Both the position numbers and the translations under genes were made by a program. Shown here one piece after another: positions 44,936-53,924 of a DNA stretch of 64,000 bases; the stretch's first letter is position 1; each line of letters starts with the position of its first letter. The DNA comes from Candidatus Methylacidiphilum fumarolicum. Lineage in GTDB: Bacteria; Verrucomicrobiota; Verrucomicrobiia; Methylacidiphilales; Methylacidiphilaceae. Under the pieces are notes generated by a model that saw only the letters and a list, made by a program, of their open reading frames with translations, had not been told where the DNA came from and ran no database searches. The DNA is taken from contig NZ_OX458932.1 in the NCBI RefSeq assembly GCF_949774925.1, forward strand, positions 1 to 64,000, in the 5' to 3' direction.

Positions 44936-46597
44936 ATGTACTTGCAGGAGGTCCGCACACGCCACAAAGGGAAGATTTATCGATCCTATATTGTCCGAGA
45001 GTCCTACCGGGTGGGGAAGCAGGTGAAGACACGCCGGATCGCCAACGTGACCCGGTTGCCGGAAGAAGCTCGGGAAGTGCTGGCGGCGGCCTTGCAAAAG
45101 AAGCGTCTTGTCCCTGTAGAGGGGCTCGAAGTCCAGGAGGCACTTGATTACGGAGGATTGGCCGTTCTCGAAGAAGCCTGGGGTCGCTTTGGCCTCGATG
45201 AAGTCTTTGCCAATGTTGGCTCGGAGCGGAAACGAAGGCTTTTGAAGGCGATGATTTTTGGCCGGATTCTCTTTCCTTCCTCGAAGCTGGCCCTTCGGGA
45301 GGAAGCGCAAGGGACTCTTCTGGCCAAGGCTTGTGGGCTTGAGGAGAAGGATCTGGATGAGGACGAGCTCTACCGGGCGATGGATGAGTTGAACGGCTGT
45401 TGGAGTGGGATTGAGAAGAAGCTTTACCAAGGGAGTCAACCGCAGGGGGCGAGCCTGGTGCTCTACGATCTATCAAGTGTTTACTTCGAAGGGGAGGGCC
45501 CTGAGGGACTGGCGCAATATGGCTATAGTCGGGATCACCGGCAGGATCGGCGACAAGTTCTTCTGGCGGTGGCTACGGATGGTCGGGGGATTCCGTTCCA
45601 TGTGGAAGTGCTGAGAGGGAATCGGGCGGACCGCACGACCTTGACGGGGCTCTTGGTCACGCTCAGACGGAGGTTTGGGATCCAAGAGGCGACCTTCGTC
45701 TTCGACGGGGGGATGAGGAGTTGGTGGAACTTGGAGATCCTGACTGGCATGGAGCTGGAGTACGTGACCCGGTCGACTCGGGCCAAGCTTCTGGAGATCC
45801 TCAGTCGTCTGCCCGAAGACCAGCAGCTCTGGCTAACGGACCGGACGCGGGTACTGGAGATCGAACAGGAGGGAGTGCGCTATGTCATTGCGGGAGGAGA
45901 ATGGCGGGCTCAGCGGGACCGCGAACGGCGGCAAAACCGCATTGCCCAAGCAGAAGAAGTGCTCCGCCAGATCACGAAGGCGACACGCCGAGAGGTGAAT
46001 CCCGTGAATCTCGGCAGCCGGGTTGGCCGAGCGCTGCAGAAGCTCAAAGCGCACAAATACTTCCAGTACGGCGTCGACGCAGGCGGCCGGTTCTGGTGGA
46101 AACTGGATCAGGAGCGGGTCAAGGAAGAAGAGGCGACTGACGGCTGGTATCTCTTGGAGACCAATCTCCCGGCGACCAAGGCTTCGGGCCAGGCGGTGCT
46201 CACCCACTATAAGCAGCTGGCTGTGGTCGAAGCCGCTTTCTCGGAGCTCAAGAGTTACCTGGAAGTCCGTCCCGTCTATCACTGGCGACCGGACCGAGTC
46301 CGCAACCATGTAAGGATCTGCTTCCTGGCCTTCTGGATGAGTGCGCGGCTCGGAGCCGAATGGGGGGCTAAGGGCTTTACCGAAGAGGTGCCCAAGGTGC
46401 TTCGGCGTCTCCAGACGATCCGCTTGGTCAAACTCTCTCTAAAAGGACAACCGCTGATTGGGCTCTTCTCTCAGATTCCCCCTGAGTTGAATGCCCTGCT
46501 TCAAAAGCTCGATCTGCTTTCCCTCTTCGCTTCTCCGCCCAAGTGGGCAATGTAGGCAGAACAAAAAATCTATTTCGTTCTGTTGCAATCACTTATG
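44842..46597 (+). mobile_element. IS1634-like insertion sequence (boundaries tentative)
   Basis: The element contains one transposase gene and is far richer in G+C than the flanks. A nearly exact 12-base direct repeat, CAATGACTTATG at 44842-44853 and CAATCACTTATG at 46586-46597, surrounds the gene and could be a target duplication, giving an element of about 1.73 kb. I could not find convincing terminal inverted repeats just inside, so the ends are uncertain. An inverted repeat CAGAAC / GTTCTG (46557-46582) follows the transposase stop. Confidence 0.55.
44936..46555 (+). CDS. IS1634-family transposase
   Basis: The 539-residue protein is a full-length DDE transposase of the IS1634/IS4-type group. 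The catalytic acids are visible in SLVLYDLSSVYFEGEG (first Asp), TFVFDGGMRSWWN (second Asp) and VVEAAFSELKSYLEVRPVYHW (Glu), and the N-terminal part has the usual YIVRESYR and RIANVTRLPEE. No stop or frameshift interrupts it, so it may be active. Its codons are G+C rich, unlike neighbouring genes, which suggests recent arrival from a host with higher G+C. Confidence 0.92.
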   Translation: MYLQEVRTRHKGKIYRSYIVRESYRVGKQVKTRRIANVTRLPEEAREVLAAALQKKRLVPVEGLEVQEALDYGGLAVLEEAWGRFGLDEVFANVGSERKRRLLKAMIFGRILFPSSKLALREEAQGTLLAKACGLEEKDLDEDELYRAMDELNGCWSGIEKKLYQGSQPQGASLVLYDLSSVYFEGEGPEGLAQYGYSRDHRQDRRQVLLAVATDGRGIPFHVEVLRGNRADRTTLTGLLVTLRRRFGIQEATFVFDGGMRSWWNLEILTGMELEYVTRSTRAKLLEILSRLPEDQQLWLTDRTRVLEIEQEGVRYVIAGGEWRAQRDRERRQNRIAQAEEVLRQITKATRREVNPVNLGSRVGRALQKLKAHKYFQYGVDAGGRFWWKLDQERVKEEEATDGWYLLETNLPATKASGQAVLTHYKQLAVVEAAFSELKSYLEVRPVYHWRPDRVRNHVRICFLAFWMSARLGAEWGAKGFTEEVPKVLRRLQTIRLVKLSLKGQPLIGLFSQIPPELNALLQKLDLLSLFASPPKWAM

Positions 46598-46714
46598 ACG
46601 CAACGTTGCGGAAGATGGGATAGACAGGAGAAGCAAATAGAAAAAAGGGTTTATGGAGTAAAGCTAGATGCATCTGCGACTACAATCTGGGAGAAGAAAA
46701 GGCGATAGCCTCAT

Positions 46715-47248
46715 GTGCGCAAGAGGCAAGCTGAAATCGAGCGGCAAATAAATACAAGCCTAAGCTTTCTTCTTACATTACGAAGAGCCTCAGTACTTGT
46801 TTTTTTAGGATCTTACCTATATATAAGAAATGCCCCAAGCAAAGAGCATTCCAGGCGCATCCTACCAATGCGCAGCTGTGTGCTTCAGGGGCGAATCGAA
46901 TTTCTGGCGCCAGCGGGAGGCTCTCGGCTGGAGAGAAGGTCAATCCAGCCTGTAGCTTTCTGGTTTTGTCCGCAGTGTGGGTAGGTCAATCCGAAGAACA
47001 GCGGGGGGGATAAGTTTGTATGCCGGCATCGTTAGTTTATGAGCTGTGCGGATACGGTTGGCGCATACAACCTCAAGAAAAGGATCGGAGATCTGGAGAT
47101 AGGTCTGTGGACGCCGCGGAACCGGCTGTATGCGATTCTTTTGGTGAGGTTTACCTATAATAGCGGGCTACGACGGATTGGGAAATCGATGAGAAGAACT
47201 GTTCCGGGGCGGACGACTCCAGCCAGAGCGGGAAGATATCCTCTTTAA
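46715..47248 (+). pseudogene. Decayed IS605 OrfB/TnpB-like gene (C-terminal part)
   Basis: One frame runs through two TAG codons (46982-46984 and 47033-47035). Around them the reading is FCPQCG-stop-VNPKNSGGDKFVCRHR-stop-FMSCADTVGAYNLKKRIG. This is the zinc-ribbon and final catalytic end of a TnpB protein: CPQCG as the first Cys pair, then the later Cys residues, and SCADTVGAYNLKKR in place of the usual HADxNAAxN. Both stops fit single changes from a sense codon such as TGG or GGG/CAG. Upstream residues of the frame are less clearly TnpB. It is inactive as a nuclease. Confidence 0.7.
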
Positions 47249-47599
47249 TTGTTAAGATGATACGTTAATTCTATCTCGCCCCCCGGGGAACGAAATAGGT
47301 TTGGCAGTCTTGAGACCTCTCGGTACAATACCAAGGCGAAAAGAACGAACTTGGGGTAGGCATAAGCAGGTCCCGAGTATGTTTTTAGGAACAGTTTTAT
47401 AGATAAAAAGAAGCAAACGAGCGGATGGACGTAAGTGGATGTTTTAAACGGAGCTAGATAGCTCTACGTCTTTTGCCAGTTCCTCGATTGGCAACAGTAC
47501 TACTACTAAACTCTAAGGAAGGCTGCAAACACTGCAGTCCTCTTCCCAAAGCGATGAGTCTTATGTTTGTTTAATACCTGATCAAAACGTGCTATAAAA
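47249..47599. other. Gene-free right flank of the TnpB remnant
   Basis: About 350 bases after the TnpB remnant. In intact IS605-type elements this side holds the guide RNA and right end; here G+C-rich segments and a CCCCCCGGGG tract (47280-47289) are seen, but I can fold nothing convincing and see no gene. Confidence 0.35.
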
Positions 47600-48238
47600 T
47601 TACATTATAGGAAGATTCTTTTCTATCTCCTTCCAATCTAGATCGTTAAAAAATTCTTCAATGTAAGCTTCTTTGTCCGAACCAAAGTCTGACTCATAGG
47701 CATGTTCGGCAAGATCAATAGCTAGCAGAGGACTCATACCTGAAAATGGAAAAGCATCTTCCCTATTAGAAGATAGGTTAAAGAGTTTACCAGTATAATG
47801 ATCCATAATCAGCCAGACCCAGCCTGTAGAATAAAGGGCCTTAATTTTAAAATCTAGCTTGAATCGCACTACGGAATCAAAATTGATTTCTAGGAGTTCT
47901 TTGATTTTCCCTTCGCAATTTCCATTTCTGCCTAGAGAAGAGAAATACAATTCATGGCTTGCAATCTTACCATAAAGGGAAAACCATTGACCTATCTTTG
48001 AGGTGACAAGCTCTTTCTTGAAAGATTCTTCCGCTGCCTCTGTGTTTTGAAAAGAAGGCCAGTTGTCAAGATATTGGGAAAATTCATTGGCTATGGAATT
48101 AGCCTCTTGCAAAAGATGACTGTATAAAGCCACATGCTTATTTAAAGCGTTTGCAGAAAATTTCCCAATTCCATTTTCAAATTTTTTTAAAAAGACTTCA
48201 GACTTATCCGTTAAAACTTTCAGTGAATCAGTAGCCAT
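47600..48238 (-). CDS. Superoxide dismutase (Fe/Mn family), divergent
   Basis: The 212-residue protein aligns with Fe/Mn superoxide dismutases of the HxxLY type. The four metal ligands can be assigned as H35 (NKHVALYSHLL), H95 (SHELYFSSLG), D175 and H179 (AIDLAEHAYESDFG). GWVWLIMDHYTGKL matches the conserved GWxWL core. Two changes stand out: the usual Trp/Tyr after Asp is Ala (DLAEH), and the usual GG after the second ligand is GRNG. It probably still binds metal, but activity cannot be assumed. No signal peptide, so it is cytosolic. Confidence 0.8.
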   Translation of the reverse strand: MATDSLKVLTDKSEVFLKKFENGIGKFSANALNKHVALYSHLLQEANSIANEFSQYLDNWPSFQNTEAAEESFKKELVTSKIGQWFSLYGKIASHELYFSSLGRNGNCEGKIKELLEINFDSVVRFKLDFKIKALYSTGWVWLIMDHYTGKLFNLSSNREDAFPFSGMSPLLAIDLAEHAYESDFGSDKEAYIEEFFNDLDWKEIEKNLPIM

Positions 48239-48298
48239 CCTGCATATAATAATAGGAAAATTCTTAGGTTTATGGCAAGGATTCGTTTTTTTCTCTTG

Positions 48299-50002
48299 CT
48301 ATTGGAGTAATTTTTCTAGGCTCTTTTCTTCTTTGTTCCCCTTGGCTACGGAAAGTAGCTTGCGAGCTAGTCTTATTGCTTCTTCGTTTTCTCCTCCAAG
48401 CATTCTTGCAATTTCCTTCAAACGGTCTTCTTCAACCATTTCCTTCAATAGAACTCGGGTAACATTTTCTTCCGATTCTTTCATGACCTTGAAATGAGCA
48501 TCCCCTCCGGCAGCCATGGATGGAAGATGGGTTATGCAGAGTATTTGATGATTTATTGAAAGTTCCTTCAATAAAGAACTTACTTTCCAGGCTATTTCCC
48601 CACCAATATTAGCGTCTATTTCGTCGAAAACAAGTATTGGGATAGGATCGACTCGGGCAAAGACTGCTTTTAGGGCTAGCATGACTCTGGCTGCTTCTCC
48701 ACTTGAAGCAATTTCTTTGAGTGGTTTGCATGGAATGCCTGGATTAGGAGAAAAAAGAAATTCTATTTCGTCCTGACCAGAAGGACCAACCTTTTCTTTG
48801 TTATCAAAACTTATGGAAAACCCTGACTGGGCAAAACCCAATGATTGGAGCACAGTTTGAATAGAAGTGATTAATTCTTCGGCTGTTTTTTTTCTTTTGG
48901 AACTTAAATGCAAGGCTTCGTTTTGAAGTGCTTCTAAAAGTTGTAGTTCTTCTTTAGCAATATTTCGAGCCAAGTTTTCTTCTTCCTTTATTTCGGCTAA
49001 TTGTTCGCTAATTTTAGATTTATAATCGATTAATTCATCTATCTGCAAAGCATACTTTCTTTTTAAATTCTCAAGGAAATTTTTTCTTTGTTCTAATTTT
49101 TCGAGTTCTTCTGGATCTATTTCTATTTTAGAAAAATAATCTTCGATCAATCTATCGAGTTCTAGCAGATCATGAGCTGCTGACTGTTCCAGGGCTATTG
49201 CCTGAGCGCCTTTTTGAGGATCAAATTTCTCCAATGCGCAAAGGTGCCTATGCAGAGAAGACAACAAAGAAAGAATAGAGGGATTGTTCTGGGAAAGCAA
49301 ACCACGAATGGCTCCAAGACAATCGTAAATTTTCCAGCCGGTTCTAGCTAGATTTAGCTTTTGATCGATTGCTTCTTCTTCTCCTGGAATAAGATTGGCA
49401 GCAACAATCTCCTGCAGTTGCTCGTTAAGTCTCTGTTTCTTTTTGAGCAGCTCTTCTAAAGAAAGAGAATTTTTTTTCTTCAGCAGTTTTTGATGATTCT
49501 CATAAAGGGTTTTTACTCGATGGGATAACTCATTTAAAGAGCCAAAAGTATCAAGGAGCTTTAATTGGATTTTTTTGTCAAAAAGGGATTGATGATCGTG
49601 AGGACCAAGAACATCGATCAGATTATCTCCAAGTTCTTTTAAAAGGGAAAGCGGAATGAGTTCCCCATTAATGAATTGGCGACTCGATCCCGAAGGCCGG
49701 ATTTCTCTTCTCAAAATAAAAGAAGAGCTATCTAATTCATCCAATCCTTTTTCTTTGAAAAGATCAGAAACCCTGGTCCAGAAAGTCTCTGATAATTGAA
49801 ATTCTCCTTCGACTATGCCTGGCTTTTCTTTATTTTTTAGAAAAGTCAGAGAAGCTCTTTCTCCCAACAGAAACTTTAAGGAGTCGATGACTATCGATTT
49901 GCCTGCACCGGTTTCTCCAGTTAAAACATTGAGTCCCGGGACAAGGTCCCATTCTAGCTCTTCAATAAGGGCGAGGTTTTCAATCCTTAACTTGAGTAAC
50001 AT
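48299..50002 (-). CDS. recN: DNA repair protein RecN
   Basis: RecN is an SMC-like ATPase acting in double-strand break repair. The 567-residue product has Walker A GETGAGKS at 29-36, a central coiled-coil part of about 200 residues (rich in Glu, Lys and Leu), the ABC signature region EIASSGEAARVMLALKAVFA, and Walker B PILVFDEIDANIGGEIAWKV. The end is KLLQ. prfB lies just upstream, 38 bases away on the same strand. Confidence 0.95.
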   Translation of the reverse strand: MLLKLRIENLALIEELEWDLVPGLNVLTGETGAGKSIVIDSLKFLLGERASLTFLKNKEKPGIVEGEFQLSETFWTRVSDLFKEKGLDELDSSSFILRREIRPSGSSRQFINGELIPLSLLKELGDNLIDVLGPHDHQSLFDKKIQLKLLDTFGSLNELSHRVKTLYENHQKLLKKKNSLSLEELLKKKQRLNEQLQEIVAANLIPGEEEAIDQKLNLARTGWKIYDCLGAIRGLLSQNNPSILSLLSSLHRHLCALEKFDPQKGAQAIALEQSAAHDLLELDRLIEDYFSKIEIDPEELEKLEQRKNFLENLKRKYALQIDELIDYKSKISEQLAEIKEEENLARNIAKEELQLLEALQNEALHLSSKRKKTAEELITSIQTVLQSLGFAQSGFSISFDNKEKVGPSGQDEIEFLFSPNPGIPCKPLKEIASSGEAARVMLALKAVFARVDPIPILVFDEIDANIGGEIAWKVSSLLKELSINHQILCITHLPSMAAGGDAHFKVMKESEENVTRVLLKEMVEEDRLKEIARMLGGENEEAIRLARKLLSVAKGNKEEKSLEKLLQ

Positions 50003-50040
50003 GAAAAATCTGTATCATTTTAAAATAATCGAAACGGTGT

Positions 50041-51175
50041 TCAAGTTTCCTCTATTTCTCTTTCTTCTTGTCCCTTCTTTTTTCCTAGCAAATACGCCCA
50101 GATAAAAGAATCGAGATCGCCGTCAAGAACTTCCTCCACCTGAGATCTGCTTTCTCCTGTCCTCAAATCTTTAACCATCTTATAGGGTTGTAGGACATAA
50201 GATCGAATCTGCCTTCCCCAACCTATTTCTCCTTTTTGTCCGTAAATTCTTTCCATTTCGGCTCTTTTTTTGTCTTTTTCTAATTCATAAAGCCGCGAAC
50301 GAAGGATCTTCAACGCAGTGGCTCTATTTTGTAATTGGCTGCGTTCATTCTGACATACCACAACTAATCCTGTAGGTAAATGGGTAATACGAACAGCCGA
50401 ATCAGTTGTATTAACACCTTGGCCTCCATGACCGCTGGAGCGGAACACATCTATCTTTAAATCACTTTCTTTGATTTCTATGTCAATGGTTTCGTCAACT
50501 TCTGCAACCACGTCAACGGAAGCAAAGGAAGTTTGTCTTTTCCCCTGAGCGTTAAAAGGAGAAATCCTGACAAGACGGTGCACGCCGCGCTCTGCTTTTA
50601 AATAACCATAGGCATAATTACCTGAAACGAGGATGCTTGCGGATTTGATCCCTGCTTCTTCTCCTGGAAGAATATCGACTAGACTCACCTTGTAGCCATG
50701 CCTTTCTGCATAGCGCTGATACATGCGCAAAAGCATTGCAGCCCAATCGCATGCTTCTGTCCCTCCTGCTCCAGCATGGATCGATAATATAGCATTCTTC
50801 TGATCCAGTGGATCAGAAAGAATGAGTTTGACTTCCACCGAATCAAGCAAGTCAGAATAATTTTTTATTTCCCTTTCTAATTCTTCTAGAAGGGAAACAT
50901 CTCCGCTTTCCTTTAATAGATCAAAGAGAGCTTCTAAATCTTTGAATCTGTTGAGGATAGTGTAATAATCGGATAGTTTTGCTTTAAGTTCTTTTGATTT
51001 AGATATCGCTTTTTCTGATTTTTCGCTTGATTGCCAAAAACCTGGATCGGTCATTTCTTTTTCTATCGCTTGAAGTTCTGCTTCAAGCTGCGTAGGGTCA
51101 AAGAAACCCCCGTACTGAAAATAATCTCTGTTTGAGTTCGCTAAGTTGGTTAGAGAGTATATGTAAGTCGGTCAT
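50041..51175 (-). CDS. prfB: Peptide chain release factor 2 with programmed +1 frameshift
   Basis: RF2 ends translation at UGA and UAA. The main frame (51099-50041) has the stop-recognition SPF motif in VRISPFNAQGKRQTS and the catalytic GGQ in RSSGHGGQGVNTTDSAV. The true start is ATG at 51175 in another frame: MTDLHILSNQLSELKQRLF leads to codon 26, an in-frame TGA (51100-51098) in the slip site CTTTGAC, preceded by CGGGGG. A +1 shift gives DPTQLEAELQAIEKEMTDPG and joins the main frame. This is the well-known RF2 autoregulation signal, with the stop at the same codon number as in E. coli. Confidence 0.95.
51097..51112 (-). promoter_or_regulatory. prfB +1 frameshift signal
   Basis: Minus-strand CGGGGGTTTCTTTGAC contains a Shine-Dalgarno-like CGGGGG three bases before CTT TGA C. 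Low RF2 makes the ribosome pause at TGA and slip from CTT to TTT, so RF2 level controls its own synthesis. Confidence 0.92.
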
Positions 51176-51500
51176 GTTCAAAATTTACGAAATTTCTCTT
51201 GAAAAACAAGGCTTCTTTATCTTCTCATCTATCCTTCTATTGTATGTGTAGCTGTTTATTGGTCCCAGAACGCAAATCTTAGTCTATTTCCATATCCTAA
51301 GAAGCAGGTCTGCCTTTTTTAGCCAGGCAATTTTTCTAAGCGCTTAAGCTAGCCCCTATCCCATAGCCGCTTTGCCAGTTGGCTTGGCAAAAAAATCTCC
51401 TAAGAAAACAGAAGGTAGCTAGAAGCCATTTGCCAATCTTTTCAAACGAGTTTTAATGATTAATTCCTCTTTCTAATCATTGGGCACTTGGGCTATACGA
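51176..51500. other. Gene-free gap between prfB and a secreted protein gene
   Basis: About 325 bases without a frame that looks coding. One clear hairpin, TTTGCCA (51371-51377) with TGGCAAA (51385-51391), is followed by A on the plus strand and so is not a normal terminator for either side. Confidence 0.4.
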
Positions 51501-52100
51501 TCAAGTAGAGGAATTGGTGAAGTGTTTTTTTTCCCTTTCTAGTCTTTGGATCGCCTTGTGGATTCTATATAGAGTCAGATCGATGTTATCGAGATTTTTT
51601 TCAACTTGATACAGGTTTCCAGACTTATCATAGATTAAGATTTGAGTTGCGTTTTTAGGAACTCCAAAGTCATGGGTTAATGTGCCATTCATGTCGAGCA
51701 CAGGAAAGGGACGAGAGTTTTCATTAAAATTTTTTTTTATGTGAGAAAGAGCCAATCCTTTAAAAAACCCTGCGTGAGAAATGTCTTCCACTAAGATCAA
51801 TGCCACCTCATCAGGCAGTTTTGTTTTAGGATCCTCTCCAAGTAGTCGCGCCCATTTTTCTTGCTTTTTACCCTGAGTCATGTTGGGTACAGAAACGATA
51901 AAAACAGTGATTTTGCCTAGAAACTGATTTATGGAATGCTTCTTACCTAAGGGATCTATCAAGGTATAGAAGGGAAAATGACGAGCGTATCCATCGTAGT
52001 GAACAGAGTAGTTGGGGGAAGTTTTTTCAGCTGCTTTCAATAATGATGAACTCCATAAAAGGAGCAGGATGAATAGAACCATGTTTGGAATAATACGCAT
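51501..52100 (-). CDS. Secreted thioredoxin-fold protein
   Basis: From ATG at 52100 the product is 199 residues with a signal peptide (MRIIPNMVLFILLLLWSSSL then LKAAE). The body has a thioredoxin/AhpC-like layout: FPFYTLIDPLGKKHSINQFLGK, TVFIVSVPNM where a redox Cys pair would be expected, FPVLDMNGTLTHDFGVPKNATQ and ILIYDKSGNLYQVEKN. It has no Cys in the active-site loop, so it is unlikely to be a thiol reductase. An upstream start at 52178 would bury the signal peptide. The function is unknown. Confidence 0.75.
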   Translation of the reverse strand: MRIIPNMVLFILLLLWSSSLLKAAEKTSPNYSVHYDGYARHFPFYTLIDPLGKKHSINQFLGKITVFIVSVPNMTQGKKQEKWARLLGEDPKTKLPDEVALILVEDISHAGFFKGLALSHIKKNFNENSRPFPVLDMNGTLTHDFGVPKNATQILIYDKSGNLYQVEKNLDNIDLTLYRIHKAIQRLEREKKHFTNSST

Positions 52101-52301
52101 GCGATAGAATTTCTCTTTGCTATTTATTTCTGGGATAGACCCAATAGCCAACAGTTTCTTTTTGCATGAAATAAGCATAAGGCATATTCTAAGGGAAAAA
52201 TTCTATTTAACTAAAAACATTTTTAGAGGCTTTGTTGTATTTAAAATAACTGAATATATTGTAATTTCTTTCATTTATTGAAAAACAATCAGTCTGATTT
52301 T

Positions 52302-52775
52302 ATGGAGCTAGCAAGCCAGGAAAGTAGAGAGTCGAGCTTTTCCCATCTTTCTCCATCAGGAGAAGCCAGAATGGTTAATGTGACGGATAAAGCTGTACAA
52401 AAAAGAATGGCAATTGCTGAAGGCTTTATAACGCTTTCTCAAGAAACGATTGGTCTTTTGCAGGCTAAGGCTATGCCTAAAGGAGATGTGCTCACCGTTG
52501 CGAAGATTGCATCGATTATGGCGGCTAAAAAAACAGGGGAACTCATCCCTTTAGCCCATACTATTGGCCTTTCTTATGCTGATACACACTTTGAAATCGA
52601 GGAAACCGGAATAAGAGTTGTCGCAAGGGCCGAATCAGTTGCGAAGACAGGGGTGGAGATGGAAGCGCTTGTTATGGTCTCAGTAGCCCTTTTGACTCTC
52701 TACGATATGTGTAAGGCGGTTGACAAATCGATGGTCATTGGGCAAATCAGACTTATAGAGAAGAAAAAGGAATGA
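52302..52775 (+). CDS. moaC: Cyclic pyranopterin monophosphate synthase MoaC
   Basis: MoaC acts with MoaA in the first step of molybdenum cofactor synthesis. From ATG at 52302 the product is 157 residues with ARMVNVTDKAVQKRMAIAEG, KTGELIPLAHTIGLS and the conserved C-terminal block AESVAKTGVEMEALV followed by LYDMCKAVDKSM. TTG at 52278 is a longer alternative. Its stop overlaps the mog start (ATGA), so the two are translationally coupled. Confidence 0.95.
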   Translation: MELASQESRESSFSHLSPSGEARMVNVTDKAVQKRMAIAEGFITLSQETIGLLQAKAMPKGDVLTVAKIASIMAAKKTGELIPLAHTIGLSYADTHFEIEETGIRVVARAESVAKTGVEMEALVMVSVALLTLYDMCKAVDKSMVIGQIRLIEKKKE

Positions 52776-53275
52776 AAATTGGCCGTATTACTTTAAGCGA
52801 CAGAGCCTATGCGGGTATTTACAAGGATCAAAGTGGTCCTGAAATCGAAAAAGTTATCAGGAGTCTATTTGCTGAACCCGTAGAATTCATTTCTGTATTG
52901 ATTCCAGATGAAAAAAATTTGCTTGTTTCCGAATTTTTGAGGCTTGTTGATGAACTGGACTGTCCTCTTGTTCTCACAACTGGAGGCACAGGGCCATCTT
53001 CCAGAGATGTTACCCCTGAAGCAACAAGGCTTGTCTTAGAGAAAGAATTGCCTGGCTTTGGCGAAATCATGAGAATGGAGTCGTATAAGAAAGTAAAGAC
53101 GGCAATCTTATCAAGAGCAGTTGCTGGAATTAGAAAACGCTCACTTATCATTAATTTACCGGGCAAACCCTCTGCCATAGCCGACTGTTTAATGCTTCTG
53201 GGAGAGGCGATCGCCGAATGTTTGGATCATCTTCGCGGCTATAGGCCTCTTCTAGCAATTGGAGAGAGAAAATAG
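52772..53275 (+). CDS. mog: Molybdopterin adenylyltransferase (Mog/MoaB family)
   Basis: This enzyme activates molybdopterin with AMP before metal insertion. The 167-residue product has the family motif LVLTTGGTGPSSRDVTPEAT near 70-88 and a Rossmann-like N-terminus (GRITLSDRAYAGIYKDQSGP), with LPGKPSAIADCLMLL near the end. Its ATG overlaps the moaC stop. Other moa and moe genes are not in the window. Confidence 0.93.
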   Translation: MKIGRITLSDRAYAGIYKDQSGPEIEKVIRSLFAEPVEFISVLIPDEKNLLVSEFLRLVDELDCPLVLTTGGTGPSSRDVTPEATRLVLEKELPGFGEIMRMESYKKVKTAILSRAVAGIRKRSLIINLPGKPSAIADCLMLLGEAIAECLDHLRGYRPLLAIGERK

Positions 53276-53495
53276 AATGCATAGCAGCGGTAGACTGTGT
53301 ACTGTTTATAGAGAAACCAAATAGAAAACCAGTTGATCTACAAAAACTGTGGGAATTATGGTACAAAAAAAGACATAGGAGTTGAAACTTCGACAAATTA
53401 GTTTTTTTACGTTAAGATTTTTTGAATAGAGTCTTGTAAAAAAAAAGGAATAACGGTTTTAATGTAAAGCTTATAAAAGCGGAGTCAGTTATTCT

Positions 53496-53924
53496 ATGAA
53501 GCCAACGGTTTACGAAATTGAAGAAGGGAATAAATTATTGCCACGATTTGATCTTCATGAGTATTTACCTTGTATCACTCTGGATGCGGATACTGGGGAA
53601 GTGCTTATGTTAGGATACATGAATAAAGAGGCTTTGGAAAGAACAATAGAAACAGGGTTGGCAACGTATTATAGCCGATCGCGAAAAAAAATTTGGGTGA
53701 AAGGTGAGGAATCAGGTTTTTTTCAACACGTTAAGGATATTTTTATCGATGATGATCAAGATACCTTGCTTTTAAAAGTGAAAGTCGATGGCGGTGCTTC
53801 CTGTCATGTTGGTTATAGAAGTTGTTTTTATAGAAAGCTAAAAGCGGGAAGCAAAGAAGAGCTCGAATTTACTGAAAAAAATAAAGTTTTTGATCCAAAA
53901 ATTGTTTATAAACATAGCTCATGA
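53496..53924 (+). CDS. hisI: Phosphoribosyl-AMP cyclohydrolase
   Basis: HisI opens the purine ring of phosphoribosyl-AMP in histidine synthesis. The 142-residue product is the single-domain form without the HisE part. It has LPCITLDADTGEVLMLGYMN, TYYSRSRKKIWVKGEESG, the acidic metal site DDDQDTLLLKV, and the zinc Cys motif GGASCHVGYRSCFYRK. Its last 6 bases overlap the stop of the convergent LuxC-like gene. Confidence 0.95.
   Translation: MKPTVYEIEEGNKLLPRFDLHEYLPCITLDADTGEVLMLGYMNKEALERTIETGLATYYSRSRKKIWVKGEESGFFQHVKDIFIDDDQDTLLLKVKVDGGASCHVGYRSCFYRKLKAGSKEELEFTEKNKVFDPKIVYKHSS

Noticed and set aside
44936-46555. Long frames on the minus strand and in other plus frames inside the IS1634-like transposase.
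   Set aside because: They are by-products of high G+C codon use in the transposase; they have no known motifs.
44842-46640. Search for terminal inverted repeats of the IS element.
   Set aside because: Only direct-orientation similarity was found between the flanks; no pair of inverted ends could be defended.
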